Part shown: positions 49,301 to 62,700 of the stretch, in pieces
Position numbering within the stretch: position 1 is the stretch's first letter
How the letters are laid out: each line of letters begins with the position of its first letter
Assembly (NCBI GenBank): GCA_037013495.1
Contig: CM072810.1
Coordinates: 29,727,843 to 29,791,842, forward strand
DNA length: 64,000 nt
Origin: Hippophae tibetana
Taxonomy: Eukaryota; Streptophyta; Magnoliopsida; Rosales; Elaeagnaceae
Reading direction: 5' to 3'
Translations under genes and position numbers: made by a program
The notes under the pieces: generated by a model
Database searches by the model: none
What the model was told of the DNA's origin: nothing
Seen by the model: the letters and a program-made list of their open reading frames with translations, nothing else

Positions 49301-50291
49301 TAATTCTAGAATTATGACGTTGAATTGAAGTTTGGAATTCTATAACATGCTAGAGGATGAAACTTTTGACAAAGTCTTTGCATGTTTTTCAAACATTATC
49401 AAGTACTTGTAAAACTTAGGTGGACCTATTTTTAAAGAAAATTAGATTGAGAAATTCTTTCCTATAATACCTTATCATTTTCAAGCCAAAGTTACCTTGC
49501 TTTAGTCCATTTACAAGCCCACTGAACATACTCTTAAATGAATCAGTTGGGCAAATATTCGAACTGCATAACTTGTGGCCAAGATGAGACCAATCTACTT
49601 TCGAGGAGGGAAAGAACTTAGGTCTAAAGACATCAAGGATAGTGGATCGAGCTAACATGTTTTTGACCAAATTGTTAGAAATGATGACTCTAATCCCAAT
49701 GAAGAGAAAATGGCTCTACTTGTGGAGAGATTTACCAAAATTCGTAGAAAGAAGAGACCCTTTTTTTGGATTATTTAAAAAAAGGTAATCAGAGGTCTAA
49801 AATGATTATTACGATGAATTTAAAATTGTACTTCTTCGAAACAACATGAATGATTTTGGCGACCACTCATATAAGCATTTCCACATTTAAATAATTCTAG
49901 AATTATGACGTTGAATTGAAGTTTGGAATTCTATAACATGCAAGAGGATGAAACTTTTGACAAAGTCTTTGCATGTTTTTCAAACATTATCAAGTACTTG
50001 TAAAACTTAGGTGGACCTATTATTAAAGAAAATTAGATTGAGAAATTCTTTCCTATAATACCTTATCATTTTCAAGCCAAAGTTATCTTTCTTTAGTCCA
50101 TTTACAAGCCCACTGAACATACTCTTAAATGAATCAGTTGGGCAAGTAGTCGAACTGCATAACTTGTGGCCAAGATGATAGCAATCTACTTTCGAGGAGG
50201 GAAAGAACTTAGGTCTAAAGACATCAAGGATAGTGGATCGAGCTAACATGTTTTTGACCAAATTGATAGATATGATGACTCTAATCCCAAT
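43201..50291. repeat. Mixed B monomers without a clear long period
   Basis: Twelve monomers start at 43201, 43792, 44384, 44975, 45566, 46157, 46748, 47339, 47929, 48520, 49110 and 49701. Local relationships can be seen. The monomers containing AGTAGTCGAACTGC and GAGAACTTTATTCC near 45.9, 46.5 and 47.7 kb are near copies at spacings of 591 and 1181 bp, and two carry ACACCTAGGTGG (near 45868 and 46459). A longer repeating order is not evident here. Confidence 0.78.
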
Positions 50292-50992
50292 GAAGAGAAA
50301 ATGGTTCTACTTGTGGAGAGATTTACCAAAATTCTTAGAAAGAAGAGACCCTTTTTTTGGATTATTTAAAAAAAGGTAATGAGAGGTCTAAAATGATTAT
50401 TACGATGAATTTAAAATTGTACTTCTTCGAAACAACATGAATGATTTTGGAGACCACTCATATAAGGATTTCCACATTTAAATAATTCTAGAATTATGAC
50501 GTTGAATTGAAGTTTGGAATTCTATAACATGCTAGAGGATGAAACTTTTGACAAAGTCTTTGCATGTTTTTCAAACATTATCAAGTACTTGTAAAACTTA
50601 GGTGGACCTATTTTTAAAGAAAATTAGATTGAGAAATTCTTTCCTATAATACCTTATCATTTTCAAGCCAAAGTTACCTTGCTTTAGTCCATTTACAAGC
50701 CCACTGAACATACTCTTAAATGAATCAGTTGGGCAAATATTCGAACTGCATAACTTGTGGCCAAGATGAGACCAATCTACTTTCGAGGAGGGAAAGAACT
50801 TAGGTCTAAAGACATCAAGGATAGTGGATCGAGCTAACATGTTTTTGACCAAATTGTTAGAAATGATGACTCTAATCCCAATGAAGAGAAAATGGCTCTA
50901 CTTGTGGAGAGATTTACCAAAATTCGTAGAAAGAAGAGACCCTTTTTTTGGATTATTTAAAAAAAGGTAATCAGAGGTCTAAAATGATTATT
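48900..50992. repeat. 1182-bp dimer duplication in B
   Basis: The stretch from about 48900 to 49810 recurs at about 50083-50992. Both have GTTATCTTTCTTTAG, TTGATAGATATGATG, GTAATGAGAGGTC, ATAAGGATTTCC, CCTATTTTTAAAG, GGGCAAATATTCG and AATTCGTAGAAAG in order. Small differences remain, such as TTGCGGAG against TTGTGGAG. These private variants appear in few other places, so the duplication is local. Confidence 0.82.
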
Positions 50993-53900
50993 ACGATGAA
51001 ATTAAAATTGTACTTCTTCGAAACAACATGAATGATTTTGGAGACCACTCATATAAGCATTTCCACATTTAAATAATTCTAGAATTATGACGTTGAATTG
51101 AAGTTTGGAATTCTATAACATGCTAGAGGATGAAACTTTTGACAAAGTCTTTGCATTTTTTTCAAACATTATCAAGTACTTGTAAAACTTAGGTGGACCT
51201 ATTAGTAAAGAAAATTAGATTGAGAACTTTATTCCTATAATACCTTAACATTTTCAAGCCAAAGTTACCTTTCTTTAGTCCATTTACAAGCCCACTGAAC
51301 ATACTCTTAAATGAATCAGTTGGGCAAGTATTCGAACTGCATAACTTGTGGCCAAGATGAGAGCAATCTAATTTCGAGGAGGGAAAGAACTTAGGTCTCA
51401 AGAAATCAAGGATAGTTGATCGAGCGAACATGTTTTTGACCAAATTGTTAGAAATGATGACTCTAATCCCAATGAAGAGAAAATGGCTCTACTTGCGGAG
51501 AGATTTACCAAAATTCTTAGAAAGAAGAGACCCTTTTTTTGGATTATTTAAAAAAAAGGTAATCAGAGGTCTAAAATGATTATTACGATTAATTTAAAAT
51601 TGTACTTCTTCGAAACAACATGAATGATTTTGGCGACCACTCATATAAGCATTTCCACATTTAAATAATTCTAGAATTATGACGTTGAATTGAAGTTTGG
51701 AATTCTATAACATGCAAGAGGATGAAACTTTTGACAAAGTCTTTGCATGTTTTTCAAACATTATCAAGTACTTGTAAAACTTAGGTGGACCTATTATTAA
51801 AGAAAATTAGATTGAGAAATTCTTTCCTATAATACCTTATCATTTTCAAGCCAAAGTTACCTTGCTTTAGTCCATTTACAAGCCCACTGAACATACTCTT
51901 AAATGAATCAGTTGGGCAAGTATTCGAACTGCATAACTTGTGGCCAAGATGATAGCAATCTACTTTCGAGGAGGGAAAGAACTTAGGTCTAAAGACATCA
52001 AGGATAGTGGATCGAGCTAACATGTTTTTGACCAAATTGTTAGAAATGATGACTCTAATCCCAATGAAGAGAAAATGGCTCTACTTGTGGAGAGATTTAC
52101 CAAAATTCTTAGAAAGAAGAGACCCTTTTTTTGGATTATTTAAAAAAAGGTAATCAGAGGTCTAAAATGATTATTACGATGAATTTAAAATTGTACTTCT
52201 TCGAAACAACATGAATGATTTTGGAGACCACTCATATAAGCATTTCCACATTTAAATAATTCTAGAATTATGACGTTGAATTGAAGTTTGGAATTCTATA
52301 ACATGCTAGAGGATGAAACTTTTGACAAAGTCTTTGCATGTTTTTCAAACATTATCAAGTACTTGTAACACTTAGGTGGACCAATTATTAAAGAAAATTA
52401 GATTGAGAAATTCATTCCTATAATACCTTATCATTTTCAAGCCAAAGTTACCTTTCTTTAGTCCATTTACAAGCCCACTGAACATACTCTTAAATGAATC
52501 AGTTGGGCAAGTATTCGAACTGCATAACTTGTGGCCAAGATGAGAGCAATCTAATTTCGAGGAGGGAAAGAACTTAGGTCTCAAGAAATCAAGGATAGTT
52601 GATCGAGCGAACATGTTTTTGACCAAATTGCTAGAAATGATGACTCTAATCCCAATGAAGAGAAAATGGCTCTACTTGCGGAGAGATTTACCAAAATTCT
52701 TAGAAAGAAGAGACCCTTTTTTTGGATTATTTAAAAAAAGGTAATTAGAGGTCTAAAATGATTATTACGATGAATTTAAAATTGTACTTCTTCGAAACAA
52801 CATGAATGATTTTGGAGACTACTCATATAAGCATTTCCACATTTAAATAATTCTAGAATTATGACGTTGAATTGAAGTTTGGATTTCTATAACATGCAAG
52901 AGGATGAAACTTTTGACAAAATCTTTGCATGTTTTTCAAACATTATCAAGTACTTGTAACACTTAGGTGCACCTATTATTAAAGAAAATTAGATTGAGAA
53001 CTTTATTCCAATAATACCTTAACATTTTCAAGCCAAAGTTACCTTGCTTTAGTCCATTTACAAGCCCACTGAACATACTCTTAAATGAATCAGTTGGGCA
53101 AGTAGTCGAACTGCATAACTTGTGGCCAAGATGAGAGCAATCTACTTTCGAGGAGGGAAAGAACTTAGGTCTAAAGACATCAAGGATAGTGGATCGAGCT
53201 AACATGTTTTTGACGAAATTGTTAGAAATGATGACTCTAATCCCAATGAAGAGAAAATGGCTCTACTTGCGGAGAGATTTACCAAAATTCTTAGAAAAAA
53301 GAGACCCTTTTTTTGGATTATTTAAAAAAAAGTAATCAGAGGTCTAAAATGATTATTACGATGAATTTAAAATTGTACTTCTTCGAAACAACATGAATGA
53401 TTTTGGAGACCACTCATATAAGCATTTCCACATTTAAATAATTCTAGAATTATGACGTTGAATTGAAGTTTGGATTTCTATAACATGCAAGAGGATGAAA
53501 CTTTTGACAAAATCTTTGCATGTTTTTCAAACATTATCAAGTACTTGTAACACTTAGGTGGACCTATTATTAAAGAAAATTAGATTGAGAAATTCATTCC
53601 TATAATACCTTATCATTTTCAAGCCAAAGTTACCTTTCTTTAGTCCATTTACAAGCCCACTGAACATACTCTTAAATGAATCAGTTGGGCAAGTATTCGA
53701 ACTGCATAACTTGTGGCCAAGATGAGACCAATCTACTTTCGAGGAGGGAAAGAACTTAGGTCTCAAGAAATCAAGGATAGTGGATCGAGCGAACATGTTT
53801 TTGACCAAATTGCTAGAAATGATGACTCTAATCCCAATGAAGAGAAAATGGCTCTACTTGCGGAGAGATTTACCAAAATTCTTAGAAAGAAGAGACCCTT

Positions 53901-54430
53901 TTTTTGGATTATTTAAAAAAAAGGTAATCAGAGGTCTAAAATGATTATTACGATGAATTTAAAATTGTACTTCTTCGAAACAACATGAATGTTTTTGGAG
54001 ACCACTCATATAAGCATTTCCACATTTAAATAATTCTAGAATTATGACGTTGAATTGAAGTTTGGAATTCTATAACATGCAAGAGGATGAAACTTTTGGC
54101 AAAGTCTTTGCATGTTTTTCAAACATTATCAAGTACTTGTAAAACTTAGGTGGACCAATTATTAAAGAAAATTAGATTGAGAAATTCTTTCCTATAATAC
54201 CTTATCATTTTCAAGCCAAAGTTACCTTGCTTTAGTCCATTTACAAGCCCACTGAACATACTCTTAAATGAATCAGTTGGGCAAGTATTCGAACTGCATA
54301 ACTTGTGGCCAAGATGAGAGCAATCTACTTTCGAGGAGGGAAAGAACTCAGGTCTAAAGACATCAAGGATAGTGGATCGAGCTAACATGTTTTTGACCAA
54401 ATTGTTAGAAATGATGACTCTAATCCCAAT
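50292..54430. repeat. B higher-order repeat series, unit 1 (7-mer, 4139 bp)
   Basis: Monomers start at 50292, 50883, 51474, 52066, 52657, 53248 and 53839. Marks in order include AATTCGTAGAAAG, GCATTTTTTTCAAAC with GAGAACTTTATTCC, TTTGGCGACC, GGACCAATTATTAAAG, AGGTGCACC, AGACCAATC and CTTTTGGCAAAG. The same marks recur in the same order in the next unit, which is longer by two monomers. Confidence 0.87.
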
Positions 54431-57400
54431 CAAGAGAAAATGGCTCTACTTGTGGAGAGATTTACCAAAATTCTTAGAAAGAAGAGACCCTTTTTTTGGA
54501 TTATTTAAAAAAAGGTAATCAGAGGTCTAAAATGATTATTACGATGAATTTAAAATTGTACTTCTTCGAAACAACATGAATGATTTTGGAGACCACTCAT
54601 ATAAGCATTTCCAAATTTAAATAATTCTAGAATTATGACGTTGAATTGAAGTTTGGAATTCTATAACATGCTAGAGGATGAAACTTTTGACAAAGTCTTT
54701 GCATGTTTTTCAAACATTATCAAGTACTTGTAAAACTTAGGTGGACCTATTTTTAAAGAAAATTAGATTGAGAAATTCTTTCCTATAATACCTTATCATT
54801 TTCAAGCCAAAGTTACCTTGCTTTAGTCCATTTACAAGCCCACTGAACATACTCTTAAATGAATCAGTTGGGCAAGTATTCGAACTGCATAACTTGTGGC
54901 CAAGATGAGAGCAATCTACTTTCGAGGAGGGAAAGAACTTAGGTCTAAAGACATCAAGGATAGTGGATCGAGCTAACATGTTTTTGACCAAATTGTTAGA
55001 AATGATGACTCTAATCCCAATGAAGAGAAAATGGCTCTACTTGTGGAGAGATTTACCAAAATTCGTAGAAAGAAGAGACCCTTTTTTTGGATTATTTAAA
55101 AAAAGGTAATCAGAGGTCTAAAATGATTATTACGATGAAATTAAAATTGTACTTCTTCGAAACAACATGAATGATTTTGGAGACCACTCATATAAGCATT
55201 TCCACATTTAAATAATTCTAGAATTATGACGTTGAATTGAAGTTTGGAATTCTATAACATGCTAGAGGATGAAACTTTTGACAAAGTCTTTGCATTTTTT
55301 TCAAACATTATCAAGTACTTGTAAAACTTAGGTGGACCTATTAGTAAAGAAAATTAGATTGAGAACTTTATTCCTATAATACCTTAACATTTTCAAGCCA
55401 AAGTTACCTTTCTTTAGTCCATTTACAAGCCCACTGAACATACTCTTAAATGAATCAGTTGGGCAAGTATTCGAACTGCATAACTTGTGGCCAAGATGAG
55501 AGCAATCTAATTTCGAGGAGGGAAAGAACTTAGGTCTCAAGAAATCAAGGATAGTTGATCGAGCGAACATGTTTTTTACCAAATTGTTAGAAATGATGAC
55601 TCTAATCCCAATGAAGAGAAAATGGCTCTACTTGCGGAGAGATTTACCAAAATTCTTAGAAAGAAGAGACCCTTTTTTTGGATTATTTAAAAAAAAGGTA
55701 ATCAGAGGTCTAAAATGATTATTATGATTAATTTAAAATTGTACTTCTTCGAAACAACATGAATGATTTTGGCGACCACTCATATAAGCATTTCCACATT
55801 TAAATAATTCTAGAATTATGACGTTGAATTGAAGTTTGGAATTCTATAACATGCAAGAGGATGAAACTTTTGAAAAAGTCTTTGCATGTTTTTCAAACAT
55901 TATCAAGTACTTGTAAAACTTAGGTGGACCTATTATTAAAGAAAATTAGATTGAGAAATTCTTTCCTATAATACCTTATCATTTTCAAGCCAAAGTTACC
56001 TTGCTTTAGCCCATTTACAAGCCCACTGAACATACTCTTAAATGAATCAGTTGGGCAAGTATTCGAACTGCATAACTTGTGGCCAAGAAGATAGCAATCT
56101 ACTTTCGAGGAGGGAAAGAACTTAGGTCTAAAGACATCAAGGATAGTGGATCGAGCTAACATGTTTTTGACCAAATTGTTAGAAATGATGACTCTAATCC
56201 CAATGAAGAGAAAATGGCTCTACTTGTGGAGAGATTTACCAAAATTCTTAGAAAGAAGAGACCCTTTTTTTGGATTATTTAAAAAAAGGTAATCAGAGGT
56301 CTAAAATGATTATTACGTCGAATTTAAAATTGTACTTCTTCGAAACAACATGAATGATTTTGGAGACCACTCATATAAGCATTTCCACATTTAAATAATT
56401 CTAGAATTATGACGTTGGATTGAAGTTTGGAATTCTATAACATGCTAGAGGATGAAACTTTTGACAAAGTCTTTGCATTTTTTTCAAACATTATCAAGTA
56501 CTTGTAAAACTTAGGTGGACCTATTAGTAAAGAAAATTAGATTGAGAACTTTATTCCTATAATACCTTAACATTTTCAAGCCAAAGTTACCTTTCTTTAG
56601 TCCATTTACAAGCCCACTGAACATACTCTTAAATGAATCAGTTGGGCAAGTATTCGAACTGCATAACTTGTGGCCAAGATGAGAGCAATCTAATTTCGGG
56701 GAGGGAAAGAACTTAGGTCTCAAGAAATCAAGGATAGTTGATCGAGCGAACATGTTTTTTACCAAATTGTTAGAAATGATGACTCTAATCCCAATGAAGA
56801 GAAAATGGCTCTACTTGCGGAGAGATTTACCAAAATTCTTAGAAAGAAGAGACCCTTTTTTTGGATTATTTAAAAAAAAGGTAATCAGAGGTCTAAAATG
56901 ATTATTACGATTAATTTAAAATTGTACTTCTTCGAAACAACATGAATGATTTTGGCGACCACTCATATAAGCATTTCCACATTTAAATAATTCTAGAATT
57001 ATGACGTTGAATTGAAGTTTGGAATTCTATAACATGCAAGAGGATGAAACTTTTGACAAAGTCTTTGCATGTTTTTCAAACATTATCAAGTACTTGTAAA
57101 ACTTAGGTGGACCTATTATTAAAGAAAATTAGATTGAGAAATTCTTTCCTATAATACCTTATCATTTTCAAGCCAAAGTTACCTTGCTTTAGTCCATTTA
57201 CAAGCCCACTGAACATACTCTTAAATGAATCAGTTGGGCAAGTATTCGAACTGCATAACTTGTGGCCAAGATGATAGCAATCTACTTTCGAGGAGGGAAA
57301 GAACTTAGGTCTAAAGACATCAAGGATAGTGGATCGAGCTAACATGTTTTTGACCAAATTGTTAGAAATGATGACTCTAATCCCAATGAAGAGAAAATGG

Positions 57401-59751
57401 CTCTACTTGTGGAGAGATTTACCAAAATTCTTAGAAAGAAGAGACCCTTTTTTTGGATTATTTAAAAAAAGGTAATCAGAGGTCTAAAATGATTATTACG
57501 ATGAATTTAAAATTGTACTTCTTCGAAACAACATGAATGATTTTGGAGACCACTCATATAAGCATTTCCACATTTAAATAATTCTAGAATTATGACGTTG
57601 AATTGAAGTTTGGAATTCTATAACATGCTAGAGGATGAAACTTTTGACAAAGTCTTTGCATGTTTTTCAAACATTATCAAGTACTTGTAACACTTAGGTG
57701 GACCAATTATTAAAGAAAATTAGATTGAGAAATTCATTCCTATAATACCTTATCATTTTCAAGCCAAAGTTACCTTTCTTTAGTCCATTTACAAGCCCAC
57801 TGAACATACTCTTAAATGAATCAGTTGGGCAAGTATTCGAACTGCATAACTTGTGGCCAAGATGAGAGCAATCTAATTTCGAGGAGGGAAAGAACTTAGG
57901 TCTCAAGAAATCAAGGATAGTTGATCGAGCGAACATGTTTTTGACCAAATTGCTAGAAATGATGACTCTAATCCCAATGAAGAGAAAATGGCTCTACTTG
58001 CGGAGAGATTTACCAAAATTCTTAGAAAGAAGAGACCCTTTTTTTGGATTATTTAAAAAAAGGTAATTAGAGGTCTAAAATGATTATTACGATGAATTTA
58101 AAATTGTACTTCTTCGAAACAACATGAATGATTTTGGAGACCACTCATATAAGCATTTCCACATTTAAATAATTCTAGAATTATGACGTTGAATTGAAGT
58201 TTGGATTTCTATAACATGCAAGAGGATGAAACTTTTGACAAAATCTTTGCATGTTTTTCAAACATTATCAAGTACTTGTAACACTTAGGTGCACCTATTA
58301 TTAAAGAAAATTAGATTGAGAACTTTATTCCAATAATACCTTAACATTTTCAAGCCAAAGTTACCTTGCTTTAGTCCATTTACAAGCCCACTGAACATAC
58401 TCTTAAATGAATCAGTTGGGCAAGTAGTCGAACTGCATAACTTGTGGCCAAGATGAGAGCAATCTACTTTCGAGGAGGGAAAGAACTTAGGTCTAAAGAC
58501 ATCAAGGATAGTGGATCGAGCTAACATGTTTTTGACGAAATTGTTAGAAATGATGACTCTAATCCCAATGAAGAGAAAATGGCTCTACTTGCGGAGAGAT
58601 TTACCAAAATTCTTAGAAAAAAGAGACCCTTTTTTTGGATTATTTAAAAAAAAGTAATCAGAGGTCTAAAATGATTATTACGATGAATTTAAAATTGTAC
58701 TTCTTCGAAACAACATGAATGATTTTGGAGACCACTCATATAAGCATTTCCACATTTAAATAATTCTAGAATTATGACGTTGAATTGAAGTTTGGATTTC
58801 TATAACATGCAAGAGGATGAAACTTTTGACAAAATATTTGCATGTTTTTCAAACATTATCAAGTACTTGTAACACTTAGGTGGACCTATTATTAAAGAAA
58901 ATTAGATTGAGAAATTCATTCCTATAATACCTTATCATTTTCAAGCCAAAGTTACCTTTCTTTAGTCCATTTACAAGCCCACTGAACATACTCTTAAATG
59001 AATCAGTTGGGCAAGTATTCGAACTGCATAACTTGTGGCCAAGATGAGACCAATCTACTTTCGAGGAGGGAAAGAACTTAGGTCTCAAGAAATCAAGGAT
59101 AGTGGATCGAGCGAACATGTTTTTGACCAAATTGCTAGAAATGATGACTCTAATCCCAATGAAGAGAAAATGGCTCTACTTGCGGAGAGATTTACCAAAA
59201 TTCTTAGAAAGAAGAGACCCTTTTTTTGGATTATTTAAAAAAAGGTAATTAGAGGTCTAAAATGATTATTACGATGAATTTAAAATTGTACTTCTTCGAA
59301 ACATAATTAATGATTTTGGAGACCACTCATATAAGCATTTCCACATTTAAATAATTCTAGAATTATGACGTTGAATTGAAGTTTGGAATTCTATAACATG
59401 CAAGAGGATGAAACTTTTGGCAAAGTCATTGCATGTTTTTCAAACATTATCAAGTACTTGTAAAACTTAGGTGGACCAATTATTAAAGAAAATTAGATTG
59501 AGAAATTCTTTCCTATAATACCTTATCATTTTCAAGCCAAAGTTACCTTGCTTTAGTCCATTTACAAGCCCACTGAACATACTCTTAAATGAATCAGTTG
59601 GGCAAGTATTCGAACTGCATAACTTGTGGCCAAGATGAGAGCAATCTACTTTCGAGGAGGGAAAGAACTCAGGTCTAAAGACATCAAGGATAGTGGATCG
59701 AGCTAACATGTTTTTGACCAAATTGTTAGAAATGATGACTCTAATCCCAAT
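54431..59751. repeat. B higher-order repeat series, unit 2 (9-mer, 5321 bp)
   Basis: Monomers start at 54431, 55022, 55613, 56205, 56796, 57388, 57979, 58570 and 59161. The order follows unit 1, except that the second and third positions are present twice (55022/55613 and 56205/56796), which adds 1183 bp. The boundary monomers at 54431 and 59752 share CCCAATCAAGAG, a change in the phase word found nowhere else in the window. CTTTTGGCAAAG near 54089 and 59409 marks the same 5321-bp offset. Confidence 0.87.
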
Positions 59752-62700
59752 CAAGAGAAAATGGCTCTACTTGTGGAGAGATTTACCAAAATTCTTAGAA
59801 AGAAGAGACCCTTTTTTTGGATTATTTAAAAAAAGGTAATCAGAGGTCTAAAATGATTATTACGATGAATTTAAAATTGTACTTCTTCGAAACAACATGA
59901 ATGATTTTGGAGACCACTCATATAAGCATTTCCACATTTAAATAATTCTAGAATTATGACGTTGAATTGAAGTTTGGAATTCTATAACATGCTAGAGGAT
60001 GAAACTTTTGACAAAGTCTTTGCATGTTTTTCAAACATTATCAAGTACTTGTAAAACTTAGGTGGACCTATTTTTAAAGAAAATTAGATTGAGAAATTCT
60101 TTCCTATAATACCTTATCATTTTCAAGCCAAAGTTACCTTGCTTTAGTCCATTTACAAGCCCACTGAACATACTCTTAAATGAATCAGTTGGGCAAGTAT
60201 TCGAACTGCATAACTTGTGGCCAAGATGAGAGCAATCTACTTTCGAGGAGGGAAAGAACTTAGGTCTAAAGACATCAAGGATAGTGGATCGAGCTAACAT
60301 GTTTTTGACCAAATTGTTAGAAATGATGACTCTAATCCCAATGAAGAGAAAATGGCTCTACTTGTGGAGAGATTTACCAAAATTCGTAGAAAGAAGAGAC
60401 CCTTTTTTTGGATTATTTAAAAAAAGGTAATCAGAGGTCTAAAATGATTATTACGATGAAATTAAAATTGTACTTCTTCGAAACAACATGAATGATTTTG
60501 GAGACCACTCATATAAGCATTTCCACATTTAAATAATTCTAGAATTATGACGTTGAATTGAAGTTTGGAATTCTATAACATGCTAGAGGATGAAACTTTT
60601 GACAAAGTCTTTGCATTTTTTTCAAACATTATCAAGTACTTGTAAAACTTAGGTGGACCTATTAGTAAAGAAAATTAGATTGAGAACTTTATTCCTATAA
60701 TACCTTAACATTTTCAAGCCAAAGTTACCTTTCTTTAGTCCATTTACAAGCCCACTGAACATACTCTTAAATGAATCAGTTGGGCAAGTATTCGAACTGC
60801 ATAACTTGTGGCCAAGATGAGAGCAATCTAATTTCGAGGAGGGAAAGAACTTAGGTCTCAAGAAATCAAGGATAGTTGATCGAGCGAACATGTTTTTTAC
60901 CAAATTGTTAGAAATGATGACTCTAATCGCAATGAAGAGAAAATGGCTCTACTTGCGGAGAGATTTACCAAAATTCTTAGAAAGAAGAGACCCTTTTTTT
61001 GGATTATTTAAAAAAAAGGTAATCAGAGGTCTAAAATGATTATTACGATTAATTTAAAATTGTACTTCTTCGAAACAACATGAATGATTTTGGCGACCAC
61101 TCATATAAGCATTTCCACATTTAAATAATTCTAGAATTATGACGTTGAATTGAAGTTTGGAATTCTATAACATGCAAGAGGATGAAACTTTTGAAAAAGT
61201 CTTTGCATGTTTTTCAAACATTATCAAGTACTTGTAAAACTTAGGTGGACCTATTATTAAAGAAAATTAGATTGAGAAATTCTTTCCTATAATACCTTAT
61301 CATTTTCAAGCCAAAGTTACCTTGCTTTAGTCCATTTACAAGCCCACTGAACATACTCTTAAATGAATCAGTTGGGCAAGTATTCGAACTGCATAACTTG
61401 TGGCCAAGAAGATAGCAATCTACTTTCGAGGAGGGAAAGAACTTAGGTCTAAAGACATCAAGGATAGTGGATCGAGCTAACATGTTTTTGACCAAATTGT
61501 TAGAAATGATGACTCTAATCCCAATGAAGAGAAAATGGCTCTACTTGTGGAGAGATTTACCAAAATTCTTAGAAAGAAGAGACCCTTTTTTTGGATTATT
61601 TAAAAAAAGGTAATCAGAGGTCTAAAATGATTATTACGATGAATTTAAAATTGTACTTCTTCGAAACAACATGAATGATTTTGGAGACCACTCATATAAG
61701 CATTTCCACATTTAAATAATTCTAGAATTATGACGTTGAATTGAAGTTTGGAATTCTATAACATGCTAGAGGATGAAACTTTTGACAAAGTCTTTGCATG
61801 TTTTTCAAACATTATCAAGTACTTGTAACACTTAGGTGGACCAATTATTAAAGAAAATTAGATTGAGAAATTCATTCCTATAATACCTTATCATTTTCAA
61901 GCCAAAGTTACCTTTCTTTAGTCCATTTACAAGCCCACTGAACATACTCTTAAATGAATCAGTTGGGCAAGTATTCGAACTGCATAACTTGTGGCCAAGA
62001 TGAGAGCAATCTAATTTCGAGGAGGGAAAGAACTTAGGTCTCAAGAAATCAAGGATAGTTGATCGAGCGAACATGTTTTTGACCAAATTGCTAGAAATGA
62101 TGACTCTAATCCCAATGAAGAGAAAATGGCTCTACTTGCGGAGAGATTTACCAAAATTCTTAGAAAGAAGAGACCCTTTTTTTGGATTATTTAAAAAAAG
62201 GTAATTAGAGGTCTAAAATGATTATTACGATGAATTTAAAATTGTACTTCTTCGAAACAACATGAATGATTTTGGAGACCACTCATATAAGCATTTCCAC
62301 ATTTAAATAATTCTAGAATTATGACGTTGAATTGAAGTTTGGATTTCTATAACATGCAAGAGGATGAAACTTTTGACAAAATCTTTGCATGTTTTTCAAA
62401 CATTATCAAGTACTTGTAACACTTAGGTGCACCTATTATTAAAGAAAATTAGATTGAGAAATTCTTTCCTATAATACCTTATCATTTTCAAGCCAAAGTT
62501 ACCTTGCTTTAGTCCATTTACAAGCCCACTGAACAAACTCTTAAATGAATCAGTTGGGCAAGTATTCGAACTGCATAACTTGTGGCCAAGATGAGAGCAA
62601 TCTACTTTCGAGGAGGGAATGAACTCAGGTCTAAAGACATCAAGGATAGTGGATCGAGCTAACATGTTTTTGACCAAATTGTTAGAAATGATGACTTTAA

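Noticed and set aside
59300..59312. Clustered changes (ACATAATTAATG for ACAACATGAATG)
   Set aside because: Three or four changes sit close together in a single monomer. They could be a tiny conversion, a templated error or a sequencing error, with no other sign of a feature.
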